From NCBI GenBank assembly GCA_017473335.1, contig JAFULN010000058.1:1-55314 (forward strand): a stretch of 55,314 nucleotides of DNA, given 5' to 3'. This stretch comes from Erysipelotrichaceae bacterium (GTDB taxonomy: Bacteria; Bacillota_I; Bacilli_A; Erysipelotrichales; Erysipelotrichaceae). The position numbers and the translations under genes are program-made. Of the stretch, positions 16,941 to 25,349 are shown one piece after another. Under the pieces are notes generated by a model. That model was not told the origin of the DNA. It was given only the letters and a program-made list of their open reading frames with translations, and did not search any database. The first letter of the stretch is position 1. Each line of letters begins with the position of its first letter.

Positions 16941-17864
16941 ATGGAATATAAAATAGGTACACAACTACGTTCCTTTCGACTCAAATGTAATATGACACAG
17001 GAACAGCTTGCAGATAAATTGAATGTCACATCACAAACCATTTCTAAGTGGGAAAATGGATTAAGTTGTCCTGATATTATGATGCTTCCTGAACTAACTG
17101 CAGTACTGGGAATGACTTTGGATGAGCTGTTTCAGACAACACCAGAAACTCATCTAAAACGTATTGAACAGATGTTGGAACATGATCTCACTGAACATGA
17201 TTTTGAATATGCAAAAAGAGAGCTTCTCAATGCCTGCCAGCAATCAGAAACTAAAGCACAAGCAACAACATTACTATCTTCGCTATATTTATCCAGAAGT
17301 GAAGCAGATAGAACAAAAGCTATGCAATATGCAAAACAAGCTATTGAACTAGACCCATTGAACAAAGACAATCATTCTTTATTAAATATTGCATCCAATG
17401 CACATGTCTGGGACTGGTGTGCTACTCATCATTCAGATTACATTGATTATTACAAGAACTTTATAAAACAACATCCTGACTACTCCATGGGATATGAATG
17501 GCTCATCAGCAATCTTATCCAAGACAATCGTTTAGAAGAAGCTGAAGATGTTCTTCTAAAAATGAATCCTTATCAAGATGAATGTCATCAGCTGCTTTAC
17601 AAAGGATGGCTGTTAAGAAAATCAGGTAAATTAGAAGAAGCAGAAAAATGCTGGGATTCAATGATCAAAAAAGATGATTGGCTGAGTTATAGTTTTCGTG
17701 CAGATGTCTATGCAACATTAGCTGAATATGATAAAGCTATTGCATGTTATAAAAAAGCCGCAGAGTTAGAAACATCTCCAAAATATACTGATAACTGGCT
17801 TAATATTGCTCAAATCTATAAAATACAAGGTAATTCTACGGATGCCATCCACGCATATCAATAA
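16941..17864 (+). CDS. XRE-family regulator with TPR domain, truncated by an in-frame stop
   Basis: A 307-residue regulator. The N-terminal HTH is canonical: IGTQLRSFRLKCNMTQEQLADKLNVTSQTISKWENG. From about residue 75 on, tetratricopeptide-like helices follow, such as EAEDVLLKMNPYQDECHQLLYKGWLLRKSGKLEEAEKCW and ADVYATLAEYDKAIACYKKA. The frame is open past the TAA at 17862: 32 more codons (VLTILKNDYHLVEGKEVSII and on) run to a TAA at 17961 and continue the helical text. The stop therefore removes the last ~33 residues of an ancestral ~340-residue protein. It may be functional, partly read through or decaying. GAGGGATATT precedes the start. Confidence 0.85.
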   Translation: MEYKIGTQLRSFRLKCNMTQEQLADKLNVTSQTISKWENGLSCPDIMMLPELTAVLGMTLDELFQTTPETHLKRIEQMLEHDLTEHDFEYAKRELLNACQQSETKAQATTLLSSLYLSRSEADRTKAMQYAKQAIELDPLNKDNHSLLNIASNAHVWDWCATHHSDYIDYYKNFIKQHPDYSMGYEWLISNLIQDNRLEEAEDVLLKMNPYQDECHQLLYKGWLLRKSGKLEEAEKCWDSMIKKDDWLSYSFRADVYATLAEYDKAIACYKKAAELETSPKYTDNWLNIAQIYKIQGNSTDAIHAYQ

Positions 17865-17963
17865 GTCTTAACAATTCTAAAAAATGATTATCATCTTGTA
17901 GAGGGGAAAGAAGTGAGTATTATCAAAAACGAAATCGCAAACCTCAACAACCATTCACTATAA
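17865..17963 (+). pseudogene. In-frame 3' remnant of the XRE-TPR gene
   Basis: These codons follow the premature TAA in the same frame and encode VLTILKNDYHLVEGKEVSII, then a charged tail ending at TAA 17961. The text LKNDYHLVEGKEV resembles the end of related XRE-TPR regulators. A GTG at 17913 behind GAGGGGAAAGAA could also start a 16-residue peptide, but the simpler view is a broken C-terminus. Confidence 0.65.
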
Positions 17964-17965
17964 CA

Positions 17966-18000
17966 AAGAGAGTTCACACAACACTCTCTTATTTTTCTTT
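17966..18000 (+). terminator. Terminator after the XRE-TPR gene
   Basis: AAGAGAGT (17966-17973) pairs with ACTCTCTT (17983-17990), then ATTTTTCTTTT. It follows the second stop codon, which suggests the longer gene once ended there. Confidence 0.75.
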
Positions 18001-18049
18001 TATAGAATAATTGCTATAATGAGTCTATCTTTTAGAAAGAAGGATTAAT

Positions 18050-18781
18050 ATGCATCATCCAGTTTTAGATTTACTGAATAAATATCATGTTCATGCAGAG
18101 ATTAAATTGTTAAAACCTGAAGATCCTCGTCCATTTCATGCTGAAGATCATGTTCATTCTGTTTCATTTTATATCAATCCATCACGATACAAGAAAATGG
18201 ATGAAGCTCTCTACTTTTTAGCTCGAACTGTACTTCTTCCTCACTTATCATATAAAACTGAAAGATTAATTGTGCGTCATTTTCAAAAAGGGGATGCAGT
18301 TCATTTATTTGAATCTATGAGTGATAAAGAAACCTGTTATCTGGATGGTGGATATGAACCAGAAACCGTCATGGATGAAAAATATATTCAAAGTATTGAT
18401 GAATTTTCTAAAGATCCTACGCGTTTTGTCATAGCACTAAAAGAAAACAATCATGCAATAGGCATGATTCATGTTATGAATGTTGATGATCGTCAAGTTG
18501 AGGCAAAAGAAATAGGATATCTAATCAATCCTTCTCAAAGAAGAAAAGGATATGCCCATGAAGCAGTATCTGCCCTGATTCATATTCTTCAAGATGAGTT
18601 TAAGCTAGATTTAATCCTGTTAGGTGCCTGTGAAAAGAATGATGCTTCACTTTCTATGATTAAAAAGCTTGGTTTTACTTTTGAAGGAAGAAAGCACAAA
18701 GCTTTCTGGGATGCTGAACTGAATCATCCTGTCGATTTGTTGTATTACTACAAAGATTTGGAAAGTGAGGCTGTACAATGA
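18050..18781 (+). CDS. GNAT acetyltransferase with extra N-terminal domain
   Basis: A 243-residue protein. The first ~75 residues are an extra part of unknown fold (HAEIKLLKPEDPRPFHAEDHVHSVSFYINPSRYKK). From TERLIVRHFQKGDAVHLFESM on it is a RimJ/RimL-type acetyltransferase: AKEIGYLINPSQRRKGYAHEAVSALI includes the acetyl-CoA loop RRKGYA, and KNDASLSMIKKLGFTFEGRKHKAFW is the characteristic end. A TATAAT lies at 18016-18021 upstream, and AAGAAGGATTAAT provides the RBS. The stop overlaps the EamA gene start (ATGA). Confidence 0.85.
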   Translation: MHHPVLDLLNKYHVHAEIKLLKPEDPRPFHAEDHVHSVSFYINPSRYKKMDEALYFLARTVLLPHLSYKTERLIVRHFQKGDAVHLFESMSDKETCYLDGGYEPETVMDEKYIQSIDEFSKDPTRFVIALKENNHAIGMIHVMNVDDRQVEAKEIGYLINPSQRRKGYAHEAVSALIHILQDEFKLDLILLGACEKNDASLSMIKKLGFTFEGRKHKAFWDAELNHPVDLLYYYKDLESEAVQ

Positions 18782-19653
18782 AATCAAAACTTCAGTTTAT
18801 TAGTGCTATGCTGATATTTGGAACGATTGGATTATTTCGTAGAATGATTCCATTCCCTTCATCTTTGATTGCAGCATCTCGTGGTCTTATCGGAACACTA
18901 TTTCTGATTCTCTTTTTATTGACAACTCATCAAAAGTTAAACTGGACTCATATTAGAAAATCACTATTTCCATTATTACTTTCTGGAACTATGATGGGAT
19001 TTAACTGGATTCTTTTATTTGAATCATATAATTATACATCTGTGGCAGTATCTACTGTTTGTTACTACATGGCCCCTGTCTTTGTGATTTTAGCTTCACC
19101 TGTTTTATTTAAAACAGCTCTTACACAAAAGAAAATCTTCTGTGCCATTACTGCATTCTCAGGCATCTTACTAGTATCAGGAATCTTTACTACAGATTTC
19201 ACTGGCCTTCATGAAATCACTGGGGTTCTTCTTGGATTAGGAGCAGCTATTCTTTATGCAAGTGTTATTCTTATCAATAAGAAAATGAGTGATATTCAAG
19301 CTTTTGATCGCACAGTTATGCAGTTGGGAACTTCTGCAATGGTTTTATTTCCTTATACACTTATGACAGAAGATTTATCATCACTTTCATTGAATGGACA
19401 AACCATCATCCTTCTTCTCATTACAGGGATTGTACACACAGGAATTGCCTATGCATTATACTTTATTTCCATCAAAGAAATGGAACCAGAATCTATCGCA
19501 CTTTACAGCTATATTGATCCGATGTCCGCCATTTTATTCTCTGCATTTTTTTTACAGGAAAGCATCGCACTCATAGAAATTATAGGAATTGTTCTTATTT
19601 TAGGTTCTGCAGTTCTCAGTGAATTTGAACATCCTTCAAAACCCACAAATTGA
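18778..19653 (+). CDS. EamA/DMT-superfamily transporter
   Basis: A 291-residue integral membrane protein with about ten hydrophobic helices in two EamA repeats, as in drug/metabolite transporters. The first repeat begins QFISAMLIFGTIGLFRRM and contains SVAVSTVCYYMAPVFVIL; the second includes GIAYALYFISIKEMEPESIALYSYIDPMSA and ends SAFFLQESIALIEIIGIVLILG. Such proteins export metabolites or amino acids. It is translationally coupled to the preceding acetyltransferase, so the two may act on the same compound. A terminator follows. Confidence 0.9.
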   Translation: MKSKLQFISAMLIFGTIGLFRRMIPFPSSLIAASRGLIGTLFLILFLLTTHQKLNWTHIRKSLFPLLLSGTMMGFNWILLFESYNYTSVAVSTVCYYMAPVFVILASPVLFKTALTQKKIFCAITAFSGILLVSGIFTTDFTGLHEITGVLLGLGAAILYASVILINKKMSDIQAFDRTVMQLGTSAMVLFPYTLMTEDLSSLSLNGQTIILLLITGIVHTGIAYALYFISIKEMEPESIALYSYIDPMSAILFSAFFLQESIALIEIIGIVLILGSAVLSEFEHPSKPTN

Positions 19654-19675
19654 ACCATCAGTTTGTGGGTTTTTC
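19640..19675 (+). terminator. Terminator after the EamA gene
   Basis: ACCCACAAA (19641-19649) pairs with TTTGTGGGT (19662-19670), followed by TTTTTC. The 5' arm overlaps the last codons. Confidence 0.85.
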
Positions 19676-19720
19676 TGATACAATGTGATTACAAAATCAT
19701 AACTATTGGAGGTTCATCCT

Positions 19721-20893
19721 ATGACTTTATCTCATGAAAATCAAAACTATATTCTTAAATGGAGAAGATACTTTCATCAGTATCCGGAACTTCCAATGAA
19801 AGAGTATAAAACTGCTGATGTTATTGAGAAAGAACTTCAGCATCTAGGAATACAAACTCACAGAATTCACGAAACTGGCATATGTGGAGTATTTACACAC
19901 ATTACTGATCTAAAACACGCAAAATCTGTAGGGCTTCGTGCAGATATTGATGCATTACCAGTGACAGAAAAAACAGGTTTATCGTTTGCAAGTGTAAATT
20001 CTGGAGTTATGCATGCATGTGGACATGATGGACATACAGCAGCATTGTTAGGTGCTGCAAAACGTTTAACTGAACATCCTGATCATATCAACGGCACAGT
20101 TAAATTCTTTTTTCAGCAGGGGGAAGAAATATGTCAGGGGGCAAAGCTCTTTGTAAAAGCTAATGAACATAAAGACTTAGACCGTATTTTAGCAGTGCAT
20201 ATGTGCAGTTCTTTGCCTGTTGGAAAAATGTCTGTACGCGGTGGAGAGTGTTCTGCCAGCTGTGATAAATTCATCATTAAAATTCATGGTAAAAGTTCAC
20301 ATGCAGCAACACCTCATCAAAGTATTGATGCAATCTATGTTGCAAGTCAAATTGTGGTCAATCTTCAATCTATTATTGCCAGAGGAACAAATCCTATTGA
20401 AACAGGTGTTGTTAGTGTTGGTTCAATTCATGGTGGTAAGACCTACAATATTGTTTCTGATGAAGTTATCCTGGAAGGAACAACACGTGCATTCAATCAA
20501 GAAGTACGAAATACAATCAATCGAAGAGTAAAAGAAATAGCTGAAGGAATAGCAATGACCTATGGAGCAATTGCTGATGTAGATATTCAAGATTTTACAA
20601 GACCACTTATTAATGACCAGGATGTCGCAAACGAAGTTGCAGAAGTCGCAATTAATCTTTTTGGAGAGTCTATTGCAGAGTACAACTACAACAAAGTGAT
20701 GTTAGGTGATGATTTCGCAGAATATTTAACCGATGTCAAAGGAATGTATGTTTGGATTGGATCTTCAGATGGTGAAAATACACCTACTTCATACCCTCAT
20801 CATCATGAACAATTTGATATCAATGAAAAAGCCGTTTTTATGGCTTCTGAACTCTACGAAGCATATGCACGTAAAATTTTAAATACACTCTAA
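19721..20893 (+). CDS. M20 family metallopeptidase/amidohydrolase
   Basis: A 390-residue enzyme of the M20D/hippurate hydrolase type. The N-terminal KWRRYFHQYPELPMKEYKTA is typical; the metal-binding segment is VMHACGHDGHTAALLGAAK. GLRADIDALPVTEKTGL gives the first Asp motif, FFFQQGEEICQGAK the catalytic Glu pair, and the C-terminal PHHHEQFDINEKA supplies the last His. It hydrolyses N-acyl or peptide amide bonds with two metal ions. Start at ATG 19721 behind TTGGAGGTTCATCCT; a longer frame is without RBS. It is transcribed alone. Confidence 0.93.
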   Translation: MTLSHENQNYILKWRRYFHQYPELPMKEYKTADVIEKELQHLGIQTHRIHETGICGVFTHITDLKHAKSVGLRADIDALPVTEKTGLSFASVNSGVMHACGHDGHTAALLGAAKRLTEHPDHINGTVKFFFQQGEEICQGAKLFVKANEHKDLDRILAVHMCSSLPVGKMSVRGGECSASCDKFIIKIHGKSSHAATPHQSIDAIYVASQIVVNLQSIIARGTNPIETGVVSVGSIHGGKTYNIVSDEVILEGTTRAFNQEVRNTINRRVKEIAEGIAMTYGAIADVDIQDFTRPLINDQDVANEVAEVAINLFGESIAEYNYNKVMLGDDFAEYLTDVKGMYVWIGSSDGENTPTSYPHHHEQFDINEKAVFMASELYEAYARKILNTL

Positions 20894-20956
20894 CCTGTTG
20901 TATTGATTATGAAATCGGTTATATTTTCTCTTTATAAAAGAATGTTAAAAAAGTGC

Positions 20957-20985
20957 TTTACAAAAGGATTTTAGAGTGGTATATT
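20957..20985 (+). promoter_or_regulatory. Promoter of the candidate small RNA
   Basis: TTTACA (20957-20962) and TATATT (20980-20985) are separated by exactly 17 bases. No coding start follows, but a folded element and terminator do. Confidence 0.75.
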
Positions 20986-20990
20986 AACTG

Positions 20991-21090
20991 AGCCTTCGAT
21001 GAGTTACACAGTAATGAAAGTACAGGGCTAAAGATAGCACTCATCGATTTATATACAAAGATTCAAGACAGCCAATAGGCTGTCTTTTTT
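20991..21090 (+). ncRNA. Candidate small RNA or cis-regulatory leader with intrinsic terminator
   Basis: From the predicted start near 20991 the RNA would form a 9-bp stem P1, TCGATGAGT (20996-21004) with ACTCATCGA (21039-21047). Two short hairpins lie inside: TTAC/GTAA (21004-21014) and GCTA/TAGC (21027-21038), joined by a purine-rich strand (21015-21026). This is a compact three-way junction. AAGACAGCC (21065-21073) and GGCTGTCTT (21078-21086) then form a terminator with T-tail. AGCC at 20991 could alternatively pair with GGCT at 21026. It either is a ~95-nt independent RNA or a terminating leader of the methyltransferase gene 80 bp downstream. No known family is recognised. Confidence 0.6.
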
Positions 21091-21168
21091 GTTTATTAAG
21101 AGAATTTTTTGTTTTTCTTCATAATTTCTAACTTTTCTTATGCTATGATGAATTTACGAGGTGATATC

Positions 21169-21723
21169 ATGAAAATCATTATTGGTGCTGGAAAAACATC
21201 ATTTGAAGGATGGCGAAGTACTCAAGAAAATGAATTGAATCTGTTAAATAGAAAAGATTTTGAAGATCTTCTTAAAGATGAAAAGGCAGATGCATTTCTT
21301 GCAGAACATGTCTGGGAGCATATGACTTATGAAGAAGGTATCATTGCAGCTAAGAATTGTTACGAATATCTGAAAGATGGTGGATACATACGTGTTGCAG
21401 TTCCAGATAAGAATTTTAGAAATGACTGGTATCAAAATATGGTACAAGTCGGTGGAAATGGTGACCCAAATCATCCTGCATATTCTCATAAAATTGTTTA
21501 TGACTATAAGACTTTCTATGATGTCTTCTTACAAGCAGGATTTGACGTAGAACTTCTTGAATATTGTGATGAACAGGGAAACTTTCATTATAAATACTGG
21601 AATGAACAAGATGGAAGAATTGGTCGATCATTTCGATTTGACACACGTAACTCTGAATCTAAATTAGGAATGGTGTCTATCATTTTAGACGCTAAAAAAC
21701 CTAAAATTATGAGGGGAGAATAA
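21169..21723 (+). CDS. Small SAM-dependent methyltransferase-like protein
   Basis: A 184-residue protein resembling predicted class I methyltransferases. LNRKDFEDLLKDEKADAFLAEHVWEHMTYEEG is the usual motif III/IV region (AEHVWEHM), and NCYEYLKDGGYIRVAVPDKNF the motif V/VI part. The N-terminal motif I is short (IIIGAGKTSFEGW), so cofactor binding is uncertain. Substrate unknown. Start at ATG 21169 behind ACGAGGTGATATC; the upstream ATG at 21109 has no RBS. It is 2 bp from the PstS-like gene and clearly co-transcribed with it. Confidence 0.75.
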   Translation: MKIIIGAGKTSFEGWRSTQENELNLLNRKDFEDLLKDEKADAFLAEHVWEHMTYEEGIIAAKNCYEYLKDGGYIRVAVPDKNFRNDWYQNMVQVGGNGDPNHPAYSHKIVYDYKTFYDVFLQAGFDVELLEYCDEQGNFHYKYWNEQDGRIGRSFRFDTRNSESKLGMVSIILDAKKPKIMRGE

Positions 21724-21725
21724 TT

Positions 21726-23234
21726 ATGACAGAACTTGTTCCTAAAAAGAAATATGGTGTTTTTTTATCGATTCTCTTTGTATTAATTGGATATATTATT
21801 GCAGGTTTTGGCTCTCTACTTGCGCTCTTTGGACTTCCTGACTTATTGGAATTTATTTTTCCATTTTTTGGATACGATCAGCATCAACTCATTAGTTTTA
21901 TACTTATCACAGTATTAATACTTACTTTATATCATTTATTTCTTTCAAAAAGAAAAAGATACAATCCTTTGATTCAGTATATTAATACAGGTTATGTTCT
22001 TTTCGTTTGTATCTTTTTTACAATTTGTTTTGTCATTTCGGAAGCATCTATCCTTGATCCACTTGTTTCTATTGCATCTATTCCTGCTCTTCCATTATTT
22101 CCTCTTCTTGTGATTTGTTCACTCTTTGGAAGCTACAGCGTCATGATTGTGGTTGGTTCTACACTCATCATTTCACTCATACTCATTACTTTACTTACAA
22201 AACAATATAAATTATCACTTTCTTCATTTATATGCATTGTTTGTGCTGGTATATGTTTAATGACATATTTCAATTCTCCAAACTATAAGTATCGTAATCA
22301 AAATCATGGATTTACTTATATGGGAGGATTCTCAAGTACAGACTTAACTGATTATACACCATATAGTGATAGTAACAAGCTAGTAACACTTAATCATGAA
22401 CCAGAATTCATGATTGAAAATAAAGAAGATATGCCTGTGATGGATGGTGCTGAAGCATGTTATCCAGTCTATTCAGCAGTTGCAAAAACATTATATAAAA
22501 ACATTGCTGAAATTGAAGAAACATATAAAAGTACAAGCTATGATCCATGTGGTGAAATTGTCACATTCTATAATACAGCTGTAGGATTTGAACGTCTTGT
22601 GAATGGTGATGTTGATTTATTCTTTGGCGCAAAGCCATCTTCATCACAATTAGAATATGCAAAAGAAAAAGGAGTAGAGCTTGAATACACAGCTATTGGT
22701 AAAGAGGCTTTTGTCTTCTTTGTTGAGGAAGATAATTCTGTAGATTCTCTGACAAGTGATCAAATACGATCTATCTATCATGGAGATATTACAAACTGGA
22801 ATCAGGTTGGCGGAAAAAATGAACCGATTATTGCATTTCAAAGACCTGAACGTTCTGGCAGTCAATCAATGATGGTTTATTTCATGGGCGATGTATCTCT
22901 TAAAGAACCATTAACTCATGAAATGGAATATGCAATGATGGGAATTGTTGAAGAAGTCGCTAACTATCAAAATGAAGCAGGTGCTATAGGTTATTCTTTC
23001 CGATATTTCTTAGAAGGTTTAAATGAAGTAGATAACGTCAAAATATTATCCGTAGATGGAGTTTACCCTACAAATGAATCTATTCAAGATGGTTCTTATC
23101 CACTTATTGTAAATTTGTACTGCATTAGTGTAAAAGGAAACAACAATGAAAATGTCCATAAAGTTATTGATTTCCTCTTATCTGAAGATGGTCAAACAAT
23201 TATTGAACAAACAGGATATAGTCCACTTAATTAG
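21726..23234 (+). CDS. PstS-like phosphate-binding domain fused to a six-helix membrane domain
   Basis: A 502-residue protein. The first ~195 residues carry about six membrane helices (for instance YGVFLSILFVLIGYIIAGF and LISFILITVLILTLYHLFL). After a linker, residues ~230-502 are a periplasmic-binding-protein type II domain like PstS: EACYPVYSAVAKTLY, GEIVTFYNTAVGFERLVNGDVDLFFGAKPSS, LTSDQIRSIYHGDITNWNQVGGKNEPIIAFQRPERSGSQ, and AIGYSFRYFL. The RSIYHGDITNW and RSGSQ text is that of PstS phosphate-site loops. No Pst ABC genes adjoin it. It could sense phosphate or another oxyanion at the cell surface. Confidence 0.85.
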   Translation: MTELVPKKKYGVFLSILFVLIGYIIAGFGSLLALFGLPDLLEFIFPFFGYDQHQLISFILITVLILTLYHLFLSKRKRYNPLIQYINTGYVLFVCIFFTICFVISEASILDPLVSIASIPALPLFPLLVICSLFGSYSVMIVVGSTLIISLILITLLTKQYKLSLSSFICIVCAGICLMTYFNSPNYKYRNQNHGFTYMGGFSSTDLTDYTPYSDSNKLVTLNHEPEFMIENKEDMPVMDGAEACYPVYSAVAKTLYKNIAEIEETYKSTSYDPCGEIVTFYNTAVGFERLVNGDVDLFFGAKPSSSQLEYAKEKGVELEYTAIGKEAFVFFVEEDNSVDSLTSDQIRSIYHGDITNWNQVGGKNEPIIAFQRPERSGSQSMMVYFMGDVSLKEPLTHEMEYAMMGIVEEVANYQNEAGAIGYSFRYFLEGLNEVDNVKILSVDGVYPTNESIQDGSYPLIVNLYCISVKGNNNENVHKVIDFLLSEDGQTIIEQTGYSPLN

Positions 23235-23255
23235 ACAGCGTAAGCTGTCTTTTTT
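23233..23255 (+). terminator. Terminator after the PstS-like gene
   Basis: AGACAGC (23233-23239) pairs with GCTGTCT (23244-23250), then TTTTTC. Confidence 0.85.
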
Positions 23256-23299
23256 CAAATCTCATTGTGACATAATAAATAAATCATGGAGGTGACATT

Positions 23300-23812
23300 A
23301 TGAAACGTATTATAGTGATTGGATGTCCAGGAAGCGGTAAGAGCGTATTTTCAATCAAATTGAGTAATATTCTTCAAATACCTGTTATTCACTTAGATAA
23401 TCTGTACTGGAATTCTGACAAGACAACTGTTGATAATGAATTATTTAGAAGTAGACTTACTGATTCGATTCAAAAAGATTCTTGGATCATTGATGGCAAT
23501 TATATCTCTACAATGGAGCTTAGACTTCAACACTCTGATACTGTTTTCTTCTTAGATTATCCTGTTGAACTTTGTCTTGAAGGGGTCAAATCAAGAAAAG
23601 GAAAAGTACGTCCAGATATTCCTTGGATTGAAGAGGAAGAAGATGAGGAATTCATCCAGTATATTAAAGATTTTAAATCAAATGTTACTCCTAAAATATA
23701 TCAATATTTGTACAATTATTCCGACAAAGAAGTATTTCATCTTAAGACAAGAGAAGAAGCAGAATGCTTATTGAATCAGCTAGAAATGAGGAACCACAAT
23801 GAAGAGATTTAA
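23300..23812 (+). CDS. P-loop kinase/topology modulation-like protein
   Basis: A 170-residue ATP-binding protein. Walker A GCPGSGKS is at residues 8-15; VIHLDNLYWNSDK and SWIIDGNYISTMELRLQHSDTVFFLDYP match the FlaR/adenylate-kinase-like proteins. KSRKGKVRPDIPWIEEEEDEEFIQYIKDF is the lid-like region of that family. It probably phosphorylates a small molecule or nucleotide; the substrate is unknown. ATGGAGGTGACATT gives the RBS. It overlaps the SDR gene by 14 bp. Confidence 0.85.
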   Translation: MKRIIVIGCPGSGKSVFSIKLSNILQIPVIHLDNLYWNSDKTTVDNELFRSRLTDSIQKDSWIIDGNYISTMELRLQHSDTVFFLDYPVELCLEGVKSRKGKVRPDIPWIEEEEDEEFIQYIKDFKSNVTPKIYQYLYNYSDKEVFHLKTREEAECLLNQLEMRNHNEEI

Positions 23813-24506
23813 AGATAAAGTTGTAGTTATTACAGGTGCAGCTCAAGGAATTGGAAAATGCATTGCAGACGAATTCAAAAAAGAAGGTGCTCATATTTGT
23901 ATGATAGATATTCAACAAAATGATTATTTTCAGGGAGATATTTCTGATAAGGATACTTTAGAAAGATTTGTTAAAAAAGTAATTGATGATTATGGTCATG
24001 TTGATTTTCTTATTAATAATGCAGCTCCTTTATTCAAAGGAATTTCAGAATGTACTTATGAAGAATTTGTTTATGCACTTAATACTGGAGTGACTGCTGC
24101 TTTTTATTTAACCAAACTACTTCAAAATTACTTTAATGAAGGAGCTTGTATTATTAATATTTCATCCAGCCGTGATCGTATGAGTCAGCCTCAATCAGAA
24201 AGCTATACGGCTGCCAAAGGAGGTATTCATGCTCTTACTCACGCACTTGCTGTGTCTTTATCAAATAAAGTAAGAGTCAATTCTATATCTCCTGGATGGA
24301 TTGATACAAACTACACACTATATAAAGGAGCTGATGCTCTACAGCATCCTGCAGGAAGAGTTGGAAATCCACTTGATATTTCTAATATGGTTTTATTCCT
24401 GTGCTCTGATCAGGCTAGTTTTATCACTGGAGAAAATATCTGTATTGATGGAGGTATGACAAAACAAATGATTTACCATAATGATTATGGATGGAGTTTA
24501 CAGTAG
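23799..24506 (+). CDS. SDR family oxidoreductase
   Basis: A 235-residue short-chain dehydrogenase/reductase. The NAD(P) motif is VVITGAAQGIGKCIA at residues 9-23 (TGxxxGIG); DFLINNAAP is the NNAG-equivalent. The catalytic Ser lies in IINISSSRDRMSQPQSESYTAAKGG with YxxxK (Tyr-Thr-Ala-Ala-Lys). The end ITGENICIDGGMTKQMIYH is the family norm. Substrate unknown. It starts inside the end of the kinase gene; the following APH-like gene begins 2 bp after its stop, so three genes form a compact unit. Confidence 0.92.
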   Translation: MKRFKDKVVVITGAAQGIGKCIADEFKKEGAHICMIDIQQNDYFQGDISDKDTLERFVKKVIDDYGHVDFLINNAAPLFKGISECTYEEFVYALNTGVTAAFYLTKLLQNYFNEGACIINISSSRDRMSQPQSESYTAAKGGIHALTHALAVSLSNKVRVNSISPGWIDTNYTLYKGADALQHPAGRVGNPLDISNMVLFLCSDQASFITGENICIDGGMTKQMIYHNDYGWSLQ

Positions 24507-24508
24507 TC

Positions 24509-25279
24509 ATGATTAAAAAAGAAATATCAGTAAATCTTCATGATTTTCCAAAAGAACTTCATCATTATATTCAAGGGCATACTCTTTATGACAGCAGCTG
24601 TCATTCAAACGCAAAAGTATTCTATTCAGATGCTGGTGTATATATCAAAGTAGATCAGAAGGGAACACTTCAAAAAGAAGCTGAACTGACGAATCTCTTT
24701 TATGAAAAAGGATTTGGTGTTGAATGTCTTTGTTATCTTTCATTAGATAAAGATTATTTGGTGACTAAGGCAGCAGTAGGTGAAGATGCAACTCATTGGG
24801 AAGGGTCTCCTGAAAAGCTCTGTCAGATTCTTGCTTCAACACTTTTAACTTTACATCATCAACCCTCAATTTCTACGCCAGTATCATTAAGTTATGAACA
24901 ATACATGAAATCATCTATAGCTTATCATTCAGATTCTTATGATGAATCTTATATATTAAGTAAATATCCAGTCCATAATAAAGAAGAAGCATGGAAAATC
25001 ATACAGAATTACAAACATCATCTTAAGGCAGATACACTAATTCATGGAGATTTCTGTCTTCCAAACATTATTATCAATAATGAAAAATTCAGTACACTTA
25101 TTGATTTCAGTCAATCTGGATTAGGAGATAAACATATTGATCTTTATTGGGCAATCTGGTCATTACAATATAATCTAAAAACTGATCAATATACTGATTA
25201 TTTTCTAGATTGCTATGGAAGAAATAACTTCGATGAATATATGTTAAAAGTTATTGCCGCATTTGAAGTATTTGGCTAG
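24509..25279 (+). CDS. APH(3')-like aminoglycoside phosphotransferase
   Basis: A 256-residue kinase-like protein. The Brenner-type catalytic loop is LIHGDFCLPNIIINN (HGDxxxxN), followed by FSTLIDFSQSGLGDKHIDLYWAIWSL, which matches the metal-binding DxGRxGxxD region of APH(3') enzymes, with Gln-Ser-Gly in the middle. N-terminal AKVFYSDAGVYIKVDQKGTLQKEAELTNLFY resembles the nucleotide fold. It may phosphorylate an aminoglycoside or another sugar; low identity to known resistance enzymes is expected from the altered loop. Start at 24509 is preferred over 24491; GGAG lies 11 bases upstream. Confidence 0.8.
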   Translation: MIKKEISVNLHDFPKELHHYIQGHTLYDSSCHSNAKVFYSDAGVYIKVDQKGTLQKEAELTNLFYEKGFGVECLCYLSLDKDYLVTKAAVGEDATHWEGSPEKLCQILASTLLTLHHQPSISTPVSLSYEQYMKSSIAYHSDSYDESYILSKYPVHNKEEAWKIIQNYKHHLKADTLIHGDFCLPNIIINNEKFSTLIDFSQSGLGDKHIDLYWAIWSLQYNLKTDQYTDYFLDCYGRNNFDEYMLKVIAAFEVFG

Positions 25280-25349
25280 AAAAGAAGCATATAAATGGAT
25301 AAATACGATGATTATATATAAAATAAGACAGAAAAAGAGGTAAATAATC

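Noticed and set aside
17884..17898. Fur-like TGATTATCATCTTG
   Set aside because: It lies inside the in-frame remnant of the XRE-TPR gene (codons NDYHL) and matches the Fur box poorly.
17913..17963. A 16-residue signalling peptide after the XRE-TPR gene (Rap/Phr-like)
   Set aside because: The GTG is in frame with the regulator and the text continues its C-terminus; there is no hydrophobic export signal. The broken-gene reading is simpler.
20991..21047. Hammerhead-ribozyme-like core (GATGAG ... GAAAG) in the candidate RNA
   Set aside because: The C3 and U4 positions do not match the core CUGAUGA, GATGAG is paired in the 9-bp stem P1, and there is no NUH cleavage site with a third stem.
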